Origin: Fibrobacter succinogenes
Lineage (GTDB): Bacteria; Fibrobacterota; Fibrobacteria; Fibrobacterales; Fibrobacteraceae
Direction of reading: 5' to 3'
Length of the DNA stretch: 64,000 nucleotides
Assembly: GCA_902762305.1 (NCBI GenBank)
Contig: CACWNW010000017.1
Coordinates: 51,707-115,706 of the forward strand
Shown: in pieces, positions 44,003 to 53,894 of the stretch
Numbering within the stretch: the first letter of the stretch is position 1
Layout of the letters: each line of letters starts with the position of its first letter
The notes under the pieces: generated by a model
Databases searched by the model: none
The model's input: the letters and a program-made list of their open reading frames with translations, nothing else
Told to the model about the DNA's origin: nothing
Program-made: the position numbers and the translations under genes

Positions 44003-46596
44003 TTTTTCCCACATTTATTCAATTGCACATTGTATAAACTATCCAAAGTCTTATCTACATCTGGGAAACTTAAATGGAACCCTTCATTATTAGGATCTTG
44101 ATAATCCCAATTGTTGTGAGCATTTAACAAAGATCGTACTTTCCATTTTACAGCTATTGAGTTAGGTTCAAATTCCCAAAATGAATCTATGATTAATCTG
44201 CATCTATCTTTTTTTGTTTTTCCTTTAGGTATATCAACTTTGACGCCTTCCCATGAACCAAATGCAAGATTTTGATCCATATAAATCTCTTTGTGCTTAT
44301 CTTCGTGAGCCTGTAACATAGCATTCGTTGAAGTAAAATTATTCGTAACTTTAGTCGTCATTATCACATCTAGAGTATATGTGATTTTTCCATCTTTTTT
44401 TTCTTCATTGCTAACGCACCAATCTATATCAATATTAGCATCAGTATGCCCAGATATGACATTTGTTGAGGCGAGCTTTCTTGAGGGGGTGAAATCAGCA
44501 TTGTATAATTTAATATAATTATCAGTCTTTTTTACCCCCCTTCTTCCAAGAAGATCAAAATACGTATTTCGGGACACATTTGGCGAATATGTGACCAAAT
44601 CCTCATGCTGTATCGTAACGGAATGAACATTTTGCTTAAAAAGAGCATTTCCCGCAATACACCGATCAAAGTTATCTTCATCCTCTTCCCCAAACGGGTC
44701 ATAGCAATCAACCTGTTCATAGTAGTATCCGATATTATGTTCTCCAAATGAGCCCCCTGTCCATAGCCAGGAATATGCACACTCCGAACCACGTGCAGGA
44801 TTGCACCTGTAGCACTTTCCATTGTACGCTACGCATGCCTGTTCAGGATGATCAGGAACCGAATCTAACGGGAAACCTGGGCACTGTCCAATCCGATTGT
44901 CGTCCTTGCGTTCTCCGCTTTCACAATCAATTTCCGTGAAAAAGTATGGATCAACATGCGAAGGAGAAACCCACGACCACGCGGAAGAGCATTCACTGGA
45001 AGTGCGGCCGGCATGGCATCTATAGCACCTGCCATTGTTTTCGAAACAGGAACTTTTAGACACATTCGATCTATCGGCAGACGAAAGCGATTGACACAGG
45101 ACATATTCACTAGACGAGCTTTCTTCGGACGAAGACGATTCCTCAGAACTGGAACTTTCTTCAGAACTAGACGAGCTTTCTTCGGACGAACTGGAATATT
45201 CCTCTGCACTTGAATAGGGTTCTGCGCCTTCGCATTCGCCAATGACACACCATCCGCGATTAGAAAGTTCCGTTTTGTAATGCGGGATTCCATAAGATAT
45301 CGCACAGGCATCAGACGAGTCCTGCAAAGCATCTTCGACCTCGGTTTCTGTCCCAAAGCAATCATCGTCATGTGGGACCCACTCGCCACGGCAATAGGCC
45401 GCCATCTTGCCCATATCGGGGAATGCCGGAGCAGCCTCAAGCACCAGATTCTCTAAATCGGCATAAGTCACATTAGGAGGAAGCAGATGGCGCATCGAGA
45501 AAATATTTGATCGGTTGGTCTTTCCATCAATGGTTTCTTCGAGAATCGTTATCATCCAAGTATATTCGATTTGCATTAGAGTATTCGCGTCGGAGAATGC
45601 AGGCGCCCACCACAAGCCATTGCCGCCATCATTTGAATAATAGAGCCTGGTAACATTCCCGCTGAAATCGCATGTCCCATTTTCGATGCCTCTGCACCAG
45701 TAGCCTTCGGAATAACCGCATATGGGCATCTCCATCGGAGAATAGCCTTCCGCCAATCCAAAATTGGCAAAGTCGCAAGCGACAAAACGTCCGTTCCCCG
45801 CGCAACTGCAATTCCACAAGAAGATGTCATCCCGGTTCTGCATGTACGGAAGGGCATTGTACACATTCAAATGCACATATTCAAGCCTTGCAATGTCATT
45901 TCTCCTATCCCCCCCGATTTCACAGTAACCGGTCGGCCCTCCCCAGGAACTGCTAGAATCTACGCAATGACCTTCGCTTTCATCACAGTTACCACCACTG
46001 CTGGAACTACCTTTGCTCGAAGAAGATGAGCTTTCTTCCGAACTAGACGATGAACTTTCCACCGAACTAGAGGACTCTAGAGAGGAGCTGCTTTGTGTTT
46101 CTGACGAGGAAGATTGTTCCGTTTCCGAGGAACTTGATTCCTCACAACCTGGAAGCGAGGGATCAAACGCTCCACAGTCGCCACCATTCGGATTTATTTT
46201 GACTCTTTCTCCACCCCAGCCGGAGGCCATCCTCATGCATGTGGTATTTTTCTCTTTGCACTCGTCCTTACAGACTTCTGCATCAATCGATAATTGTGTC
46301 TTGATGTTGTATCCGTCGCAATAATCGCACCTTACAATCGATTTTATATAGCCGTTTTTTGAACCTGATAGACCTTCACATGTTGAAACCCATTCTCCAG
46401 AGTAAAAGAAAATGTCGCTTGATCCTGTGGCTCCAAGACATTCTGCATAAAGGTCGTTTTCTCGTGCTTCTTGAATGAGCTGTTTTACAGTTTCAAGTTC
46501 GTAACCATTCTCAATGGCAATATCTAAATCATCACATATCGTTAAAGCATTTGCTATTTGTGATAGTAGTAATATAACAAGGAAATATTTTTGCAT
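43999..46596 (-). CDS. Large secreted protein with Ser/Glu linkers and HExxH motif
   Basis: 865 residues from the ATG at 46596 (GGGAG upstream). It has a signal peptide, a Cys-rich N-terminal domain, a Ser/Glu linker (about 160-215), a middle domain with CSCAGNGRF, a second Ser/Glu linker (about 470-500), and two CYRC-containing modules (GRCYRCHAG, GKCYRCNPA). Near the C-terminus QAHEDKHKE has the HExxH zinc-protease pattern, resembling DUF922-type predicted metalloproteases. Surface or secreted activity is inferred. Confidence 0.65.
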   Translation of the reverse strand: MQKYFLVILLLSQIANALTICDDLDIAIENGYELETVKQLIQEARENDLYAECLGATGSSDIFFYSGEWVSTCEGLSGSKNGYIKSIVRCDYCDGYNIKTQLSIDAEVCKDECKEKNTTCMRMASGWGGERVKINPNGGDCGAFDPSLPGCEESSSSETEQSSSSETQSSSSLESSSSVESSSSSSEESSSSSSKGSSSSGGNCDESEGHCVDSSSSWGGPTGYCEIGGDRRNDIARLEYVHLNVYNALPYMQNRDDIFLWNCSCAGNGRFVACDFANFGLAEGYSPMEMPICGYSEGYWCRGIENGTCDFSGNVTRLYYSNDGGNGLWWAPAFSDANTLMQIEYTWMITILEETIDGKTNRSNIFSMRHLLPPNVTYADLENLVLEAAPAFPDMGKMAAYCRGEWVPHDDDCFGTETEVEDALQDSSDACAISYGIPHYKTELSNRGWCVIGECEGAEPYSSAEEYSSSSEESSSSSEESSSSEESSSSEESSSSEYVLCQSLSSADRSNVSKSSCFENNGRCYRCHAGRTSSECSSAWSWVSPSHVDPYFFTEIDCESGERKDDNRIGQCPGFPLDSVPDHPEQACVAYNGKCYRCNPARGSECAYSWLWTGGSFGEHNIGYYYEQVDCYDPFGEEDEDNFDRCIAGNALFKQNVHSVTIQHEDLVTYSPNVSRNTYFDLLGRRGVKKTDNYIKLYNADFTPSRKLASTNVISGHTDANIDIDWCVSNEEKKDGKITYTLDVIMTTKVTNNFTSTNAMLQAHEDKHKEIYMDQNLAFGSWEGVKVDIPKGKTKKDRCRLIIDSFWEFEPNSIAVKWKVRSLLNAHNNWDYQDPNNEGFHLSFPDVDKTLDSLYNVQLNKCGKK

Positions 46597-46600
46597 CTTA

Positions 46601-47080
46601 TTATTCTCCCAACACATTCTTTATTGCAATTAAACGAAAAAAACTTTCTGGACCAAGTGGATTTGGCATTTGTTTTTGGGCTATTTGCTTTGCGTATTTT
46701 TTTTGTTCCTCTAGCTGCTTCTCTTTCATTTTTTTGAACAATTCTGTATGAGAAAGACTGTCGTATTTTATTTCAATTAGAGTTTGTAATGAATCTACAC
46801 AATGCTCCTGGGCATTGCTTTCAGTTCTTTGGCAAAAATCATTTAATTTTTTTTCTTCTTTTTGTTTTAAAAGGGACCATCCAGGGTATTGTTTCTCTTT
46901 AGAATCGGAATTTTCTTCTTTTATTTTTGGTAGAATTTTTTTTGAATTCTCTAATATGACATTTTCGTTTTTCAGTTTATCTTTATTGTTCTCGTTTCTA
47001 GAATATTCCTGCTGATTGTCAGAACAACTTGACAAGAAAACGCAAAAAAATAAAAGAGGTATGATTTTTTTCGTTTTCAT
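46601..47080 (-). CDS. Charged lipoprotein of unknown function
   Basis: 159 residues with a lipobox FLSSC (Cys19). The mature part is very Lys/Glu/Asn-rich with a coiled-coil stretch (KKMKEKQLEEQKKYAKQIA). It is the first gene of the AT-rich minus-strand block, four bases before the large Ser-linker protein, so the six genes are likely co-transcribed. No family. Confidence 0.6.
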   Translation of the reverse strand: MKTKKIIPLLFFCVFLSSCSDNQQEYSRNENNKDKLKNENVILENSKKILPKIKEENSDSKEKQYPGWSLLKQKEEKKLNDFCQRTESNAQEHCVDSLQTLIEIKYDSLSHTELFKKMKEKQLEEQKKYAKQIAQKQMPNPLGPESFFRLIAIKNVLGE

Positions 47081-47297
47081 ATTATCCTCGTTGATAAATA
47101 CAAAATAATTTCACTTGTTGTTTATTCGTTGCGTATTCATAACAACTTTCTTTGAAAGATAATAAAAAAAGAAGTTTAGAGCTTGTTGAAATAAAGTTTT
47201 TACAAATAAATGCGTAATTTTATTATCATTTATATGTAATGGAATCTTATGGTGACCTTCAAATAAGCGGTTGATACAGGATTTGGATTAAACTGCC

Positions 47298-48203
47298 CTA
47301 TCTACAATGCCGCATCAGGGCGGCGATATATGCTTTGGCGTAGCGCGATGGCGTTACGCCTTTTCGCATTACGTAGCCGATGGTCATCTTGTCGTGGACG
47401 TCGAGGTGCTTCGCGATGATGTTGCGGCCGTTGAGCTTGTGGCTAATCACGCCGGAACAAATGGTATAGCCGTCAAGACCGATAAGTAAGTTGAAAAGGG
47501 TGGCGCGGTCGCGAACCTTGATATTGCGCGGGCAATCGAAATCAATGGCGGTTAGGGGCTCTTCGGCAAAGTAGAACGAGTTGAAATCGCCCTGTTCGTA
47601 GGTTAGGTACGGATACGGCTTTAAGTCTTCCAGCGTGATTTTTTCTTTCTTGGCGAGTGGGTTTTTAGACGACATAAACACGTGCAAAGGGGTCGCAAAG
47701 AGCTCTTCAAAGACCAAATTGTTCTTTTGAATAAGTTTTTTTATGACTTTTTCGTTCTTATCACTCAAATAAAGTACGCCAATTTCGCTTTTTAGCTTCG
47801 CAATATCGTCAATAATTTCATTAGTTTGGGTCTCTCGGAGAGTGAAATCGTAGCTCGGACCGCCGAATTTTCGGATGACATCGACGAATGCGTTGACCGC
47901 AAAAGAGTAATGCTGACAGCTCACGGAGAAGATGGTGTTACCACTTTTGCCACCCTTGTAGCGGTCTTCCATGAGGGTCGCTTGTTCCAAAACTTGCCTG
48001 GCGTAAGAGAGGAATTCATCACCCTCGTTAGTGATCGTGACGCCTTTATTGGAGCGGTTAAAGATGGTGACGCCCATTTCTTCTTCGAGGTCATGAATGG
48101 CCGCCGTAAGGCTCGGTTGCGAGATGAATACGCGCTTGGATGCTTCGGTAATATTGCGCGTATCGGCGATGGCGATGGCGTACTTAAGTTGTTGTAAAGT
48201 CAT
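47298..48203 (-). CDS. LysR-type regulator, divergent from metE
   Basis: 301 residues. The N-terminal helix-turn-helix (MTLQQLKYAIAIADTRNITEASKRVFISQPSLTAAIHDLE) and an effector-binding domain follow the LysR plan. It is clearly related to the regulator at 62670, sharing QHYSFAVNAFVD, TYEQGD.SFYFAEE and LNG/LIGLDGYTICSG segments. Divergence from metE suggests it controls that gene, in the manner of MetR or CysB types. The effector is unknown. Confidence 0.85.
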   Translation of the reverse strand: MTLQQLKYAIAIADTRNITEASKRVFISQPSLTAAIHDLEEEMGVTIFNRSNKGVTITNEGDEFLSYARQVLEQATLMEDRYKGGKSGNTIFSVSCQHYSFAVNAFVDVIRKFGGPSYDFTLRETQTNEIIDDIAKLKSEIGVLYLSDKNEKVIKKLIQKNNLVFEELFATPLHVFMSSKNPLAKKEKITLEDLKPYPYLTYEQGDFNSFYFAEEPLTAIDFDCPRNIKVRDRATLFNLLIGLDGYTICSGVISHKLNGRNIIAKHLDVHDKMTIGYVMRKGVTPSRYAKAYIAALMRHCR

Positions 48204-48244
48204 AGGGCTTTCTTATAGCTAGTTATTCAAATGTTTTTGTTTGT

Positions 48245-48314
48245 TCCATAGGAAAAATCTATGGTGAATGCATAAAAAATAGTATTTTACCGATGATGAA
48301 AACGGAGGTATATT
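48245..48314 (+). promoter_or_regulatory. Sulfur-regulon operator and promoter, metE
   Basis: CCATAGGAAAAATCTATGG dyad, then GCATAAAAAATAGTATTTTAC. TTTTAC (48285-48290) and TATATT (48309-48314) are 18 bases apart. It lies between the divergent LysR gene and metE. Confidence 0.65.
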
Positions 48315-48359
48315 TGGCGGCGTAAACGAAAAACAAACAAAAAAGGTAGGTAAAACACT

Positions 48360-50627
48360 ATGAGCAATAAAAAAACATCTGTAATTGGTTTCCCGCGTAT
48401 CGGTAAGGCCCGTGAACTCAAGTTTGCAAGCGAAAAGTTCTTTAAGGGTGAAATCTCCGAAGCTGAACTCCAGAACGTCGCCGCCGAAATCCGTCAGTAT
48501 GGTTGGCAGAAGCAGAAGGCCGCAGGTATCGACTTTATTCCGTCGAACGACTTCTCTTTCTATGATAACGTTCTCGACACTGCATTCTTGTTCGGCATTG
48601 TTCCGGAACGTTACAAGAGCCTGAACTTGAGCACGCTCGAAAAGTATTTCGCAGCCGCTCACGGTTACCAGGGTGAAAAGGGCGACGTGAAGGCCCTCCC
48701 GATGAAGAAGTGGTTCAACACGAACTACCACTACATTGTTCCGGAAATCGATGACGCTTCTGAATTCAAGGTAGACGGTTCCAAGCCGGTGCAGGAATTC
48801 AATGAAGCAAAGGCTGCCGGAATCCAGACCGTGCCGACTTTGATTGGCGCATACACGTTCCTCCGCTTGGCCCGCTACAACGGCAAGAAGCAGGCGAAGG
48901 ATTTCGCCGCCTCTGCAGTAGCCGCTTACGCAAAGGTCGCTGAACTGCTCGCCGCTGCCGGTGCCGAATGGATCAGCTTTGCCGAACCCGCCTTGGTGTT
49001 CGACGTGACCGCCGAAGAAAAACAGCTCTTCAAGTCCATCTATGTGGAACTCGTCAAGAAGGTGCGTGCCGCTGGCCTCAAGGTTACCTTGCAGACTTAC
49101 TTTGGCGATATTCGCGATGTGTACCAGGATGTGGTCGCTCTCGGTTTCGATGCCATCGGTCTTGATTTTGTCGAAGGCCTCAAGTCGCTGGAACTGGTCA
49201 AGTCCGGTTTCCCGAAGAACACGCTCCTGCTCGCCGGTGTCGTGAACGGCAAGAACATCTGGCGTGCCGATTACGCGCAGAAGAATGCGCTGCTCGCCGA
49301 AATCGAGAAGGCTGTCGGTGCTGAAAATGTGGTGGTCGGAACATCGTGCTCCCTGTTGCATGTGCCGTACACAGTCGCTGCCGAACAGAAGCTCCCTGCC
49401 GAAACGCTCCGTCATTTCGCCTTCGCCGAAGAAAAGCTCGTTGAACTTGCTGAACTTGCAAGCGGTGACGCCGCTGCCCTTGAAAAGAATAAGGCTCTCT
49501 TTGCCACTCCGCGTGTGCAGGCAAATGCCAAGGTGCAGGCTGAACTTGCCGCCCTCAGTGCCGCTGACTTTGAACGCAAGCCGAGCCGCCTCGAACGTCG
49601 CGAAGTGCAGAAGGCTGAATTCAAGCTGCCCGCATTCCCGACGACCACAATCGGCTCCTTCCCGCAGACTGCTGAAGTCCGCGCAAACCGCGCCGCCTTC
49701 CGCAAGGGCGAAATCTCCAAGGAACAGTATGTGGAATTCAACCGCAAGAAGATTGCCGAATGCATCAAGCTGCAAGAAGAAATCGGCCTCGACGTGATTG
49801 TGCACGGTGAATTCGAACGCAACGACATGGTGGAATATTTCGGCACGAAGATTGACGGCTTTATTTTTACGCAGAACGCCTGGGTGCAGAGCTATGGTAC
49901 CCGTTGCGTGAAGCCGCCTGTAGTCTGGGGCGATGTGAGCCGTAGCGCTCCGATTACCGTCGAATGGTCCGTTTTCGCACAGAGCTGCACCAGCAAACCG
50001 GTGAAGGGCATGCTCACGGGCCCGGTGACGATTCTCAACTGGTCGTTCCCGCGCGAAGACGTTTCGCTGAAGGTGCAGGCTCAGGAAATCGGCTTTGCCA
50101 TCCGCGACGAAGTCCTTGACCTCGAAAAGAACGGCATCAAGATTATCCAGATTGACGAAGCCGCCCTCCGTGAAAAGCTGCCGCTCCGTAAGAGCGACTG
50201 GCACAAGGAATACCTCGACTGGGCCATTCCGGCATTCCGTCTGGTGCATGCGAAGGTCAAGCCCGAAACGCAGATCCATACGCACATGTGCTACAGCGAA
50301 TTCAACGACATCGTGCGCGACATCGACAACATGGACGCCGACGTCATCACCTTCGAAGCGAGCCGTTCCGACCTCAAGTTGCTTGACGCCCTGAACGAAG
50401 CCAAGTTCGAAACTCAGGTGGGCCCGGGTGTGTATGACATTCACTCTCCGCGCGTACCCTCGCAACAAGAAATTGTGGATGCCCTCCACAAGATTATTGC
50501 GAAGGTCCCGCAGCAGAACGTGTGGGTGAACCCCGATTGCGGCCTCAAGACCCGCGGCGAAACCGAAACGACGGCAAGCCTCAAGAACCTCGTTGCCGCC
50601 GCGAAGAAGCTCCGCAGCGAAAACTAA
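48360..50627 (+). CDS. metE: Cobalamin-independent methionine synthase MetE
   Basis: 755 residues, normal length. MetE transfers the methyl group of methyl-tetrahydrofolate polyglutamate to homocysteine. The N-terminal half begins [17 protein letters not shown]. The C-terminal catalytic barrel has [43 protein letters not shown] (zinc His and Cys) and [11 protein letters not shown] (last zinc Cys). It uses the homocysteine made by the downstream island, needs no vitamin B12, and carries the shared operator. Confidence 0.97.
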   Translation: MSNKKTSVIGFPRIGKARELKFASEKFFKGEISEAELQNVAAEIRQYGWQKQKAAGIDFIPSNDFSFYDNVLDTAFLFGIVPERYKSLNLSTLEKYFAAAHGYQGEKGDVKALPMKKWFNTNYHYIVPEIDDASEFKVDGSKPVQEFNEAKAAGIQTVPTLIGAYTFLRLARYNGKKQAKDFAASAVAAYAKVAELLAAAGAEWISFAEPALVFDVTAEEKQLFKSIYVELVKKVRAAGLKVTLQTYFGDIRDVYQDVVALGFDAIGLDFVEGLKSLELVKSGFPKNTLLLAGVVNGKNIWRADYAQKNALLAEIEKAVGAENVVVGTSCSLLHVPYTVAAEQKLPAETLRHFAFAEEKLVELAELASGDAAALEKNKALFATPRVQANAKVQAELAALSAADFERKPSRLERREVQKAEFKLPAFPTTTIGSFPQTAEVRANRAAFRKGEISKEQYVEFNRKKIAECIKLQEEIGLDVIVHGEFERNDMVEYFGTKIDGFIFTQNAWVQSYGTRCVKPPVVWGDVSRSAPITVEWSVFAQSCTSKPVKGMLTGPVTILNWSFPREDVSLKVQAQEIGFAIRDEVLDLEKNGIKIIQIDEAALREKLPLRKSDWHKEYLDWAIPAFRLVHAKVKPETQIHTHMCYSEFNDIVRDIDNMDADVITFEASRSDLKLLDALNEAKFETQVGPGVYDIHSPRVPSQQEIVDALHKIIAKVPQQNVWVNPDCGLKTRGETETTASLKNLVAAAKKLRSEN

Positions 50628-50708
50628 TCGAACTTTAGTCGACTTTATACACTTCAATATCATAAATTCCCGTTGGCGGTTGCCTGCGGGAATTTTCCTT
50701 TTTTGGGG

Positions 50709-50777
50709 CTATAGCAAAAAGTTATAAAACGGCATAGAGACAAAGTATTAGTCAATTACTCGTTATGCATCTATATT
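50709..50777 (+). promoter_or_regulatory. Sulfur-regulon operator and promoter, first JAMM gene
   Basis: GCTATAGCAAAAAGTTATAA, then CGGCATAGAGACAAAGTATTAGTC. TTAGTC (50748-50753) and TATATT (50772-50777) are 18 bases apart. Confidence 0.7.
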
Positions 50778-50802
50778 TTTCTTCGCAAAAAGTGAGGATA
50801 AA

Positions 50803-51183
50803 ATCGATATTGACTTATGCGAAAAAGTGCGCTTAAAAATCGAAGAGGATGCCAGGCGGAATTACCCGAATGAATGTTGCGGTGTTTTGCTGGGTCATCT
50901 TTCGAAACTAGAAGTATTGGACATCTGTGCTCTTGACAATTCGTTTGAGGGTGCGCAGGCTTCTGCGCATTTCAAGATATCTCCCATGGACATTTATCAC
51001 GTGGAGCGTGAAATAGAAGGTGGCGATTTGGAAATCGTCGGCTTTTATCATTCGCATCCTGATTGCGATGCTGTCCCCTCGAGGGAAGATGCCGAATATA
51101 TGGTCCCCGGCTTAGCGTATGTTATTTTATCCGTGACATCTACCGGTGTCGTGGATATACGGTGCTATAAAAAAAATCAATAA
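50803..51183 (+). CDS. JAMM/Mov34 metalloprotease, CysO-cleaving type (Mec-like)
   Basis: About 119-126 residues. The JAMM motif is NECCGVLLG with the catalytic Glu, and HSHPDCDAVPSRED. In Mycobacterium tuberculosis the related Mec frees cysteine from the CysO carrier. Here the next gene encodes a CysO-like carrier fused to its E1, so it is the obvious substrate. The first ordinary start is GTG at 50827, but it has no ribosome site and the family helix begins upstream. AGTGAGG at 50791 fits an ATC (50803) or ATT (50809) start. Confidence 0.8.
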   Translation: MDIDLCEKVRLKIEEDARRNYPNECCGVLLGHLSKLEVLDICALDNSFEGAQASAHFKISPMDIYHVEREIEGGDLEIVGFYHSHPDCDAVPSREDAEYMVPGLAYVILSVTSTGVVDIRCYKKNQ

Positions 51184-51233
51184 TTCCGCATAATTATTTT
51201 GTATTGGACAATAACAAAAAGCGGTTCTATCTT
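51164..51233 (+). promoter_or_regulatory. Sulfur-regulon operator and promoter, carrier-E1 fusion
   Basis: GCTATAAAAAAAATCAATAA, then TTCCGCATAATTATTTTGTATTGGAC. TTGGAC (51204-51209) and TATCTT (51228-51233) are 18 bases apart. It overlaps the end of the JAMM gene, so the fusion has its own promoter. Confidence 0.75.
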
Positions 51234-51269
51234 TTGCCTTGAAAACCACTTTTGTACGGAGAGAAAAAA

Positions 51270-52745
51270 GTGAAAATATATATATCTGCCACACTCAGGA
51301 ATTTTTTTGGGCGAAATGCTCAAGTTGAAATTCCGGCGAGTTCCGTGAGAAAGGCTCTCGCTATTCTTTTAGATATCTATCCTGATGCGAAAAAGGTCCT
51401 TTACGATGACAGTAACAAGCTCAGGAGTTTTATCCAGATTTATGTTAACAATAAGATCTTGATTGACGCGCTTTGGGATACGCCGCTTTCGGAAGAAACG
51501 GAAATTCTGCTTTTGCCCGCGATTGCGGGTGGCGCTCCAATCGAGGAGTCGCAAGATGCTGCAGTCGAAAGTCTCATTTCGGATGAGCGTCGCAAGGAAG
51601 TTTCGTTTGACGATAGCGAAGTCGAACGCTTCGGCAAGCACCTGATGCTCCGCGAAATCGGGGTCAAGGGCCAGAAGCGTATCAAGGCCGCGAAGGTTGT
51701 GGTCATTGGCGCGGGGGCGCTCGGCTCGCCGGTAATCCAGTACCTTGCCGCTGCGGGTGTCGGGACCATCAAGGTCATCGATTTCGAGGAAGTTTCGCTT
51801 GAGAACCTGCAAAGCCAGGTGCTGCACGGGACGCGCGATATCAAGCGCCCGAAAGTCGCTTCCGTAAAGGACAAGGTCAAGAACATCAACAAGAATATCG
51901 TGCTCGAGGCCGAAAAGGTCCAGCTGGAAGCGTCGAATATTCTGGAACAAATTGACGGCTACGATTTGGTGGTTGACTGTTCCAACAATTACAAGGCGCG
52001 TTACCTGATTAACGATGCGTGCGCCCTGTACGGTATTCCGCTCGTGTTCGGTGCGATTTACCAGTTCGAAGGCCAGGTCGGGATTTTCAATCTCGACGGG
52101 GGTGCTTGCCTGCGTTGCCAATACCCGTCTCCGCCGCCTCCGGGGCTCATCCCCTCTTGCGCGGAAGGCGGAGCGATCAGCCCGCTTCCCGGTATTGTCG
52201 GGAGCATCCAGGCGAACGAGGCGCTCAAGCTGATTCTCGGTATCGGCGAACACCTGAACGGGAAAATCCTGCATGTCGATAGCCTTTACTTGACTTCGCG
52301 AATCCTCAAGGTGGAACGGAGCCGGAGCTGCCCCATTTGCGGGAGCAATCCGACGATTACCAACGTGGAAGATTTCGACTACGAGGAATTCTGCGGCCTG
52401 AAGGTGAACGATGAAATTCCGGTGGAAGGCTTTACGCCCGAAGAACTCGCGAAGAAGATTGACAATGGCGACCCGATGACTATCGTGGATGTGCGTGAAC
52501 CGCATGAACGCGCGATTCTCAGGTTCCCGAACGCCATCGTGATTCCCATCGGGCAGCTCGCCCGCAGGCAGAAGGAACTGGACCCGAACAAGGATACAAT
52601 TTTTGTTTGCAAACAAGGTAAGCGTAGCGTGCTTGCGATTAACACTTTGCGCGAAGCCGGATACACGGGTCCGCTTTACAACTTGAAGGGCGGTGTCGAC
52701 GCCATGAAGGACATCATGTTCTCGCACGAAGGTGCTTGGTTATAA
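51270..52745 (+). CDS. CysO-like sulfur carrier fused to MoeZ-type E1 and rhodanese
   Basis: 491 residues from the GTG at 51270 (GGAGAG upstream). Residues 1-88 form a ubiquitin-like carrier ending LLLPAIAGG, with the diglycine at 87-88, very like CysO. Residues about 110-375 are a ThiF/MoeB adenylating domain with VVIGAGALGSPV, zinc pairs CLRC and CPIC. Residues about 385-490 are a rhodanese with the active CKQGKRS loop. A stand-alone CysO needs a free diglycine end; here it is internal, so cleavage before APIEE or a cis mechanism must occur. A JAMM gene lies just upstream. Confidence 0.88.
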   Translation: MKIYISATLRNFFGRNAQVEIPASSVRKALAILLDIYPDAKKVLYDDSNKLRSFIQIYVNNKILIDALWDTPLSEETEILLLPAIAGGAPIEESQDAAVESLISDERRKEVSFDDSEVERFGKHLMLREIGVKGQKRIKAAKVVVIGAGALGSPVIQYLAAAGVGTIKVIDFEEVSLENLQSQVLHGTRDIKRPKVASVKDKVKNINKNIVLEAEKVQLEASNILEQIDGYDLVVDCSNNYKARYLINDACALYGIPLVFGAIYQFEGQVGIFNLDGGACLRCQYPSPPPPGLIPSCAEGGAISPLPGIVGSIQANEALKLILGIGEHLNGKILHVDSLYLTSRILKVERSRSCPICGSNPTITNVEDFDYEEFCGLKVNDEIPVEGFTPEELAKKIDNGDPMTIVDVREPHERAILRFPNAIVIPIGQLARRQKELDPNKDTIFVCKQGKRSVLAINTLREAGYTGPLYNLKGGVDAMKDIMFSHEGAWL

Positions 52746-52928
52746 TAACAGATTATAGCGCAATAAATCAGTACAAAATTCTTAAAAAATCTCTTCGAGA
52801 AACGCAAATAAATAACAACAAAGTAAGAATCGCTTTTTCTAACTTAATCCTACTAAAATTGTAAGGAAATAACAGGAACAAACTATAACAATCTAGTTTT
52901 CACAACTCACAACAAGAGGTAAACCACT

Positions 52929-53894
52929 ATGGCAAATGAAACTACAGATAAGAAACAGGGCATCAATGCGCTTGGCGCAAAGGCCGCCTATAACCTGGCG
53001 AACGTCACCAAGACCAAGCCGCAATTTGGTGCACTGACCCCCAAGTGGCTCACCAAGTTCCTTGAATTCAAGGGTCTCGAAACAGGCCTGTTCCGCGTGA
53101 ACAAGGTCGTCGAAGGCGAAACCCCGCTTGACGTTCTTTGCAGCCAGACCAAGAAATCCGACATCATCCCGGAAGGCTACGTCGAATACGAAACCGAACC
53201 GCGCGAATACAAGCTCAATTCCATCTCCACGATCATCAACGTCAACACCGCGATCGAAGATGTTTACAGCTCCCCGTATGACCAGGTCCAGGAACAGCTC
53301 GGCCTCGCCATCGAATCGCTCCGCGAACGTCAGGAAAGCCAGCTCATCAACAACGACGATTACGGTCTGTTGAAGAACGTCGCCGATTCCCAGCGCATCC
53401 AGCCGATCCGCGCCGACGGCCGCCCGACCCCGGACGACCTCGACGAACTCATCACGAAGGTTTGGAAGGAACCGTCCTTCTTCCTCGCCCACCCGCGTGC
53501 CATTGCCGCCTTCGAGCGCGAATGCACCCGCCGTGGCGTGCCGCCTGTTGTCGTGGACATCGCCGGTGGCAAGTTCCTCACCTGGCGCGGCATTCCGCTG
53601 ATTCCGACGAACAAGCTCCTCGTCGACGGCGTGAAGGATCCGAAGTCCCAGGGCGGCAAGACGAACATCTTGCTCGTGCGTACCGGCGAAGCCAAGCGCG
53701 GCGTGATTGGCCTGTTCCAGGCCGGTCTCAAGAACGAACACTCTCGTGGCCTCTCCGTGCGTTTCCGCGGTATCGACAACAAGGGTGTCGCTTCTTACCT
53801 GCTTTCCCTGTACTGCTCTGCGGCTATCCTTGCCGACGACGCCATTGCAGTCCTTGAAGATGTAGAGGTTGGCGAATACTATGACTACGAATAA
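52929..53894 (+). CDS. srpI: Family 2A encapsulin shell protein (SrpI-like)
   Basis: 321 residues, closely matching SrpI-type encapsulins along the whole length: LANVTKTKPQFGALTPKWL, FVEYET-like VEYETEPREY, SSPYDQVQEQL, LITKVWKEPSFFLAHP, TWRGIPLIPTNK and a tail ...AVLEDVEVGEYYDYE. These HK97-fold proteins build about 24-nm shells. Family 2A shells enclose a cysteine desulfurase, and the next gene encodes exactly that with a long N-terminal tail. AGAGG is the ribosome site. About 180 bases upstream are AT-rich without the shared operator. Confidence 0.93.
   Translation: MANETTDKKQGINALGAKAAYNLANVTKTKPQFGALTPKWLTKFLEFKGLETGLFRVNKVVEGETPLDVLCSQTKKSDIIPEGYVEYETEPREYKLNSISTIINVNTAIEDVYSSPYDQVQEQLGLAIESLRERQESQLINNDDYGLLKNVADSQRIQPIRADGRPTPDDLDELITKVWKEPSFFLAHPRAIAAFERECTRRGVPPVVVDIAGGKFLTWRGIPLIPTNKLLVDGVKDPKSQGGKTNILLVRTGEAKRGVIGLFQAGLKNEHSRGLSVRFRGIDNKGVASYLLSLYCSAAILADDAIAVLEDVEVGEYYDYE

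Noticed and set aside
48204..48359. SAM or cobalamin riboswitch before metE
   Set aside because: The leader from the predicted start to the ATG is only about 40 bases, too short for these riboswitches. A protein operator explains the conserved bases.
48219..50663. Long minus-strand frame opposite metE
   Set aside because: Antisense shadow; metE is complete and well supported on the plus strand.
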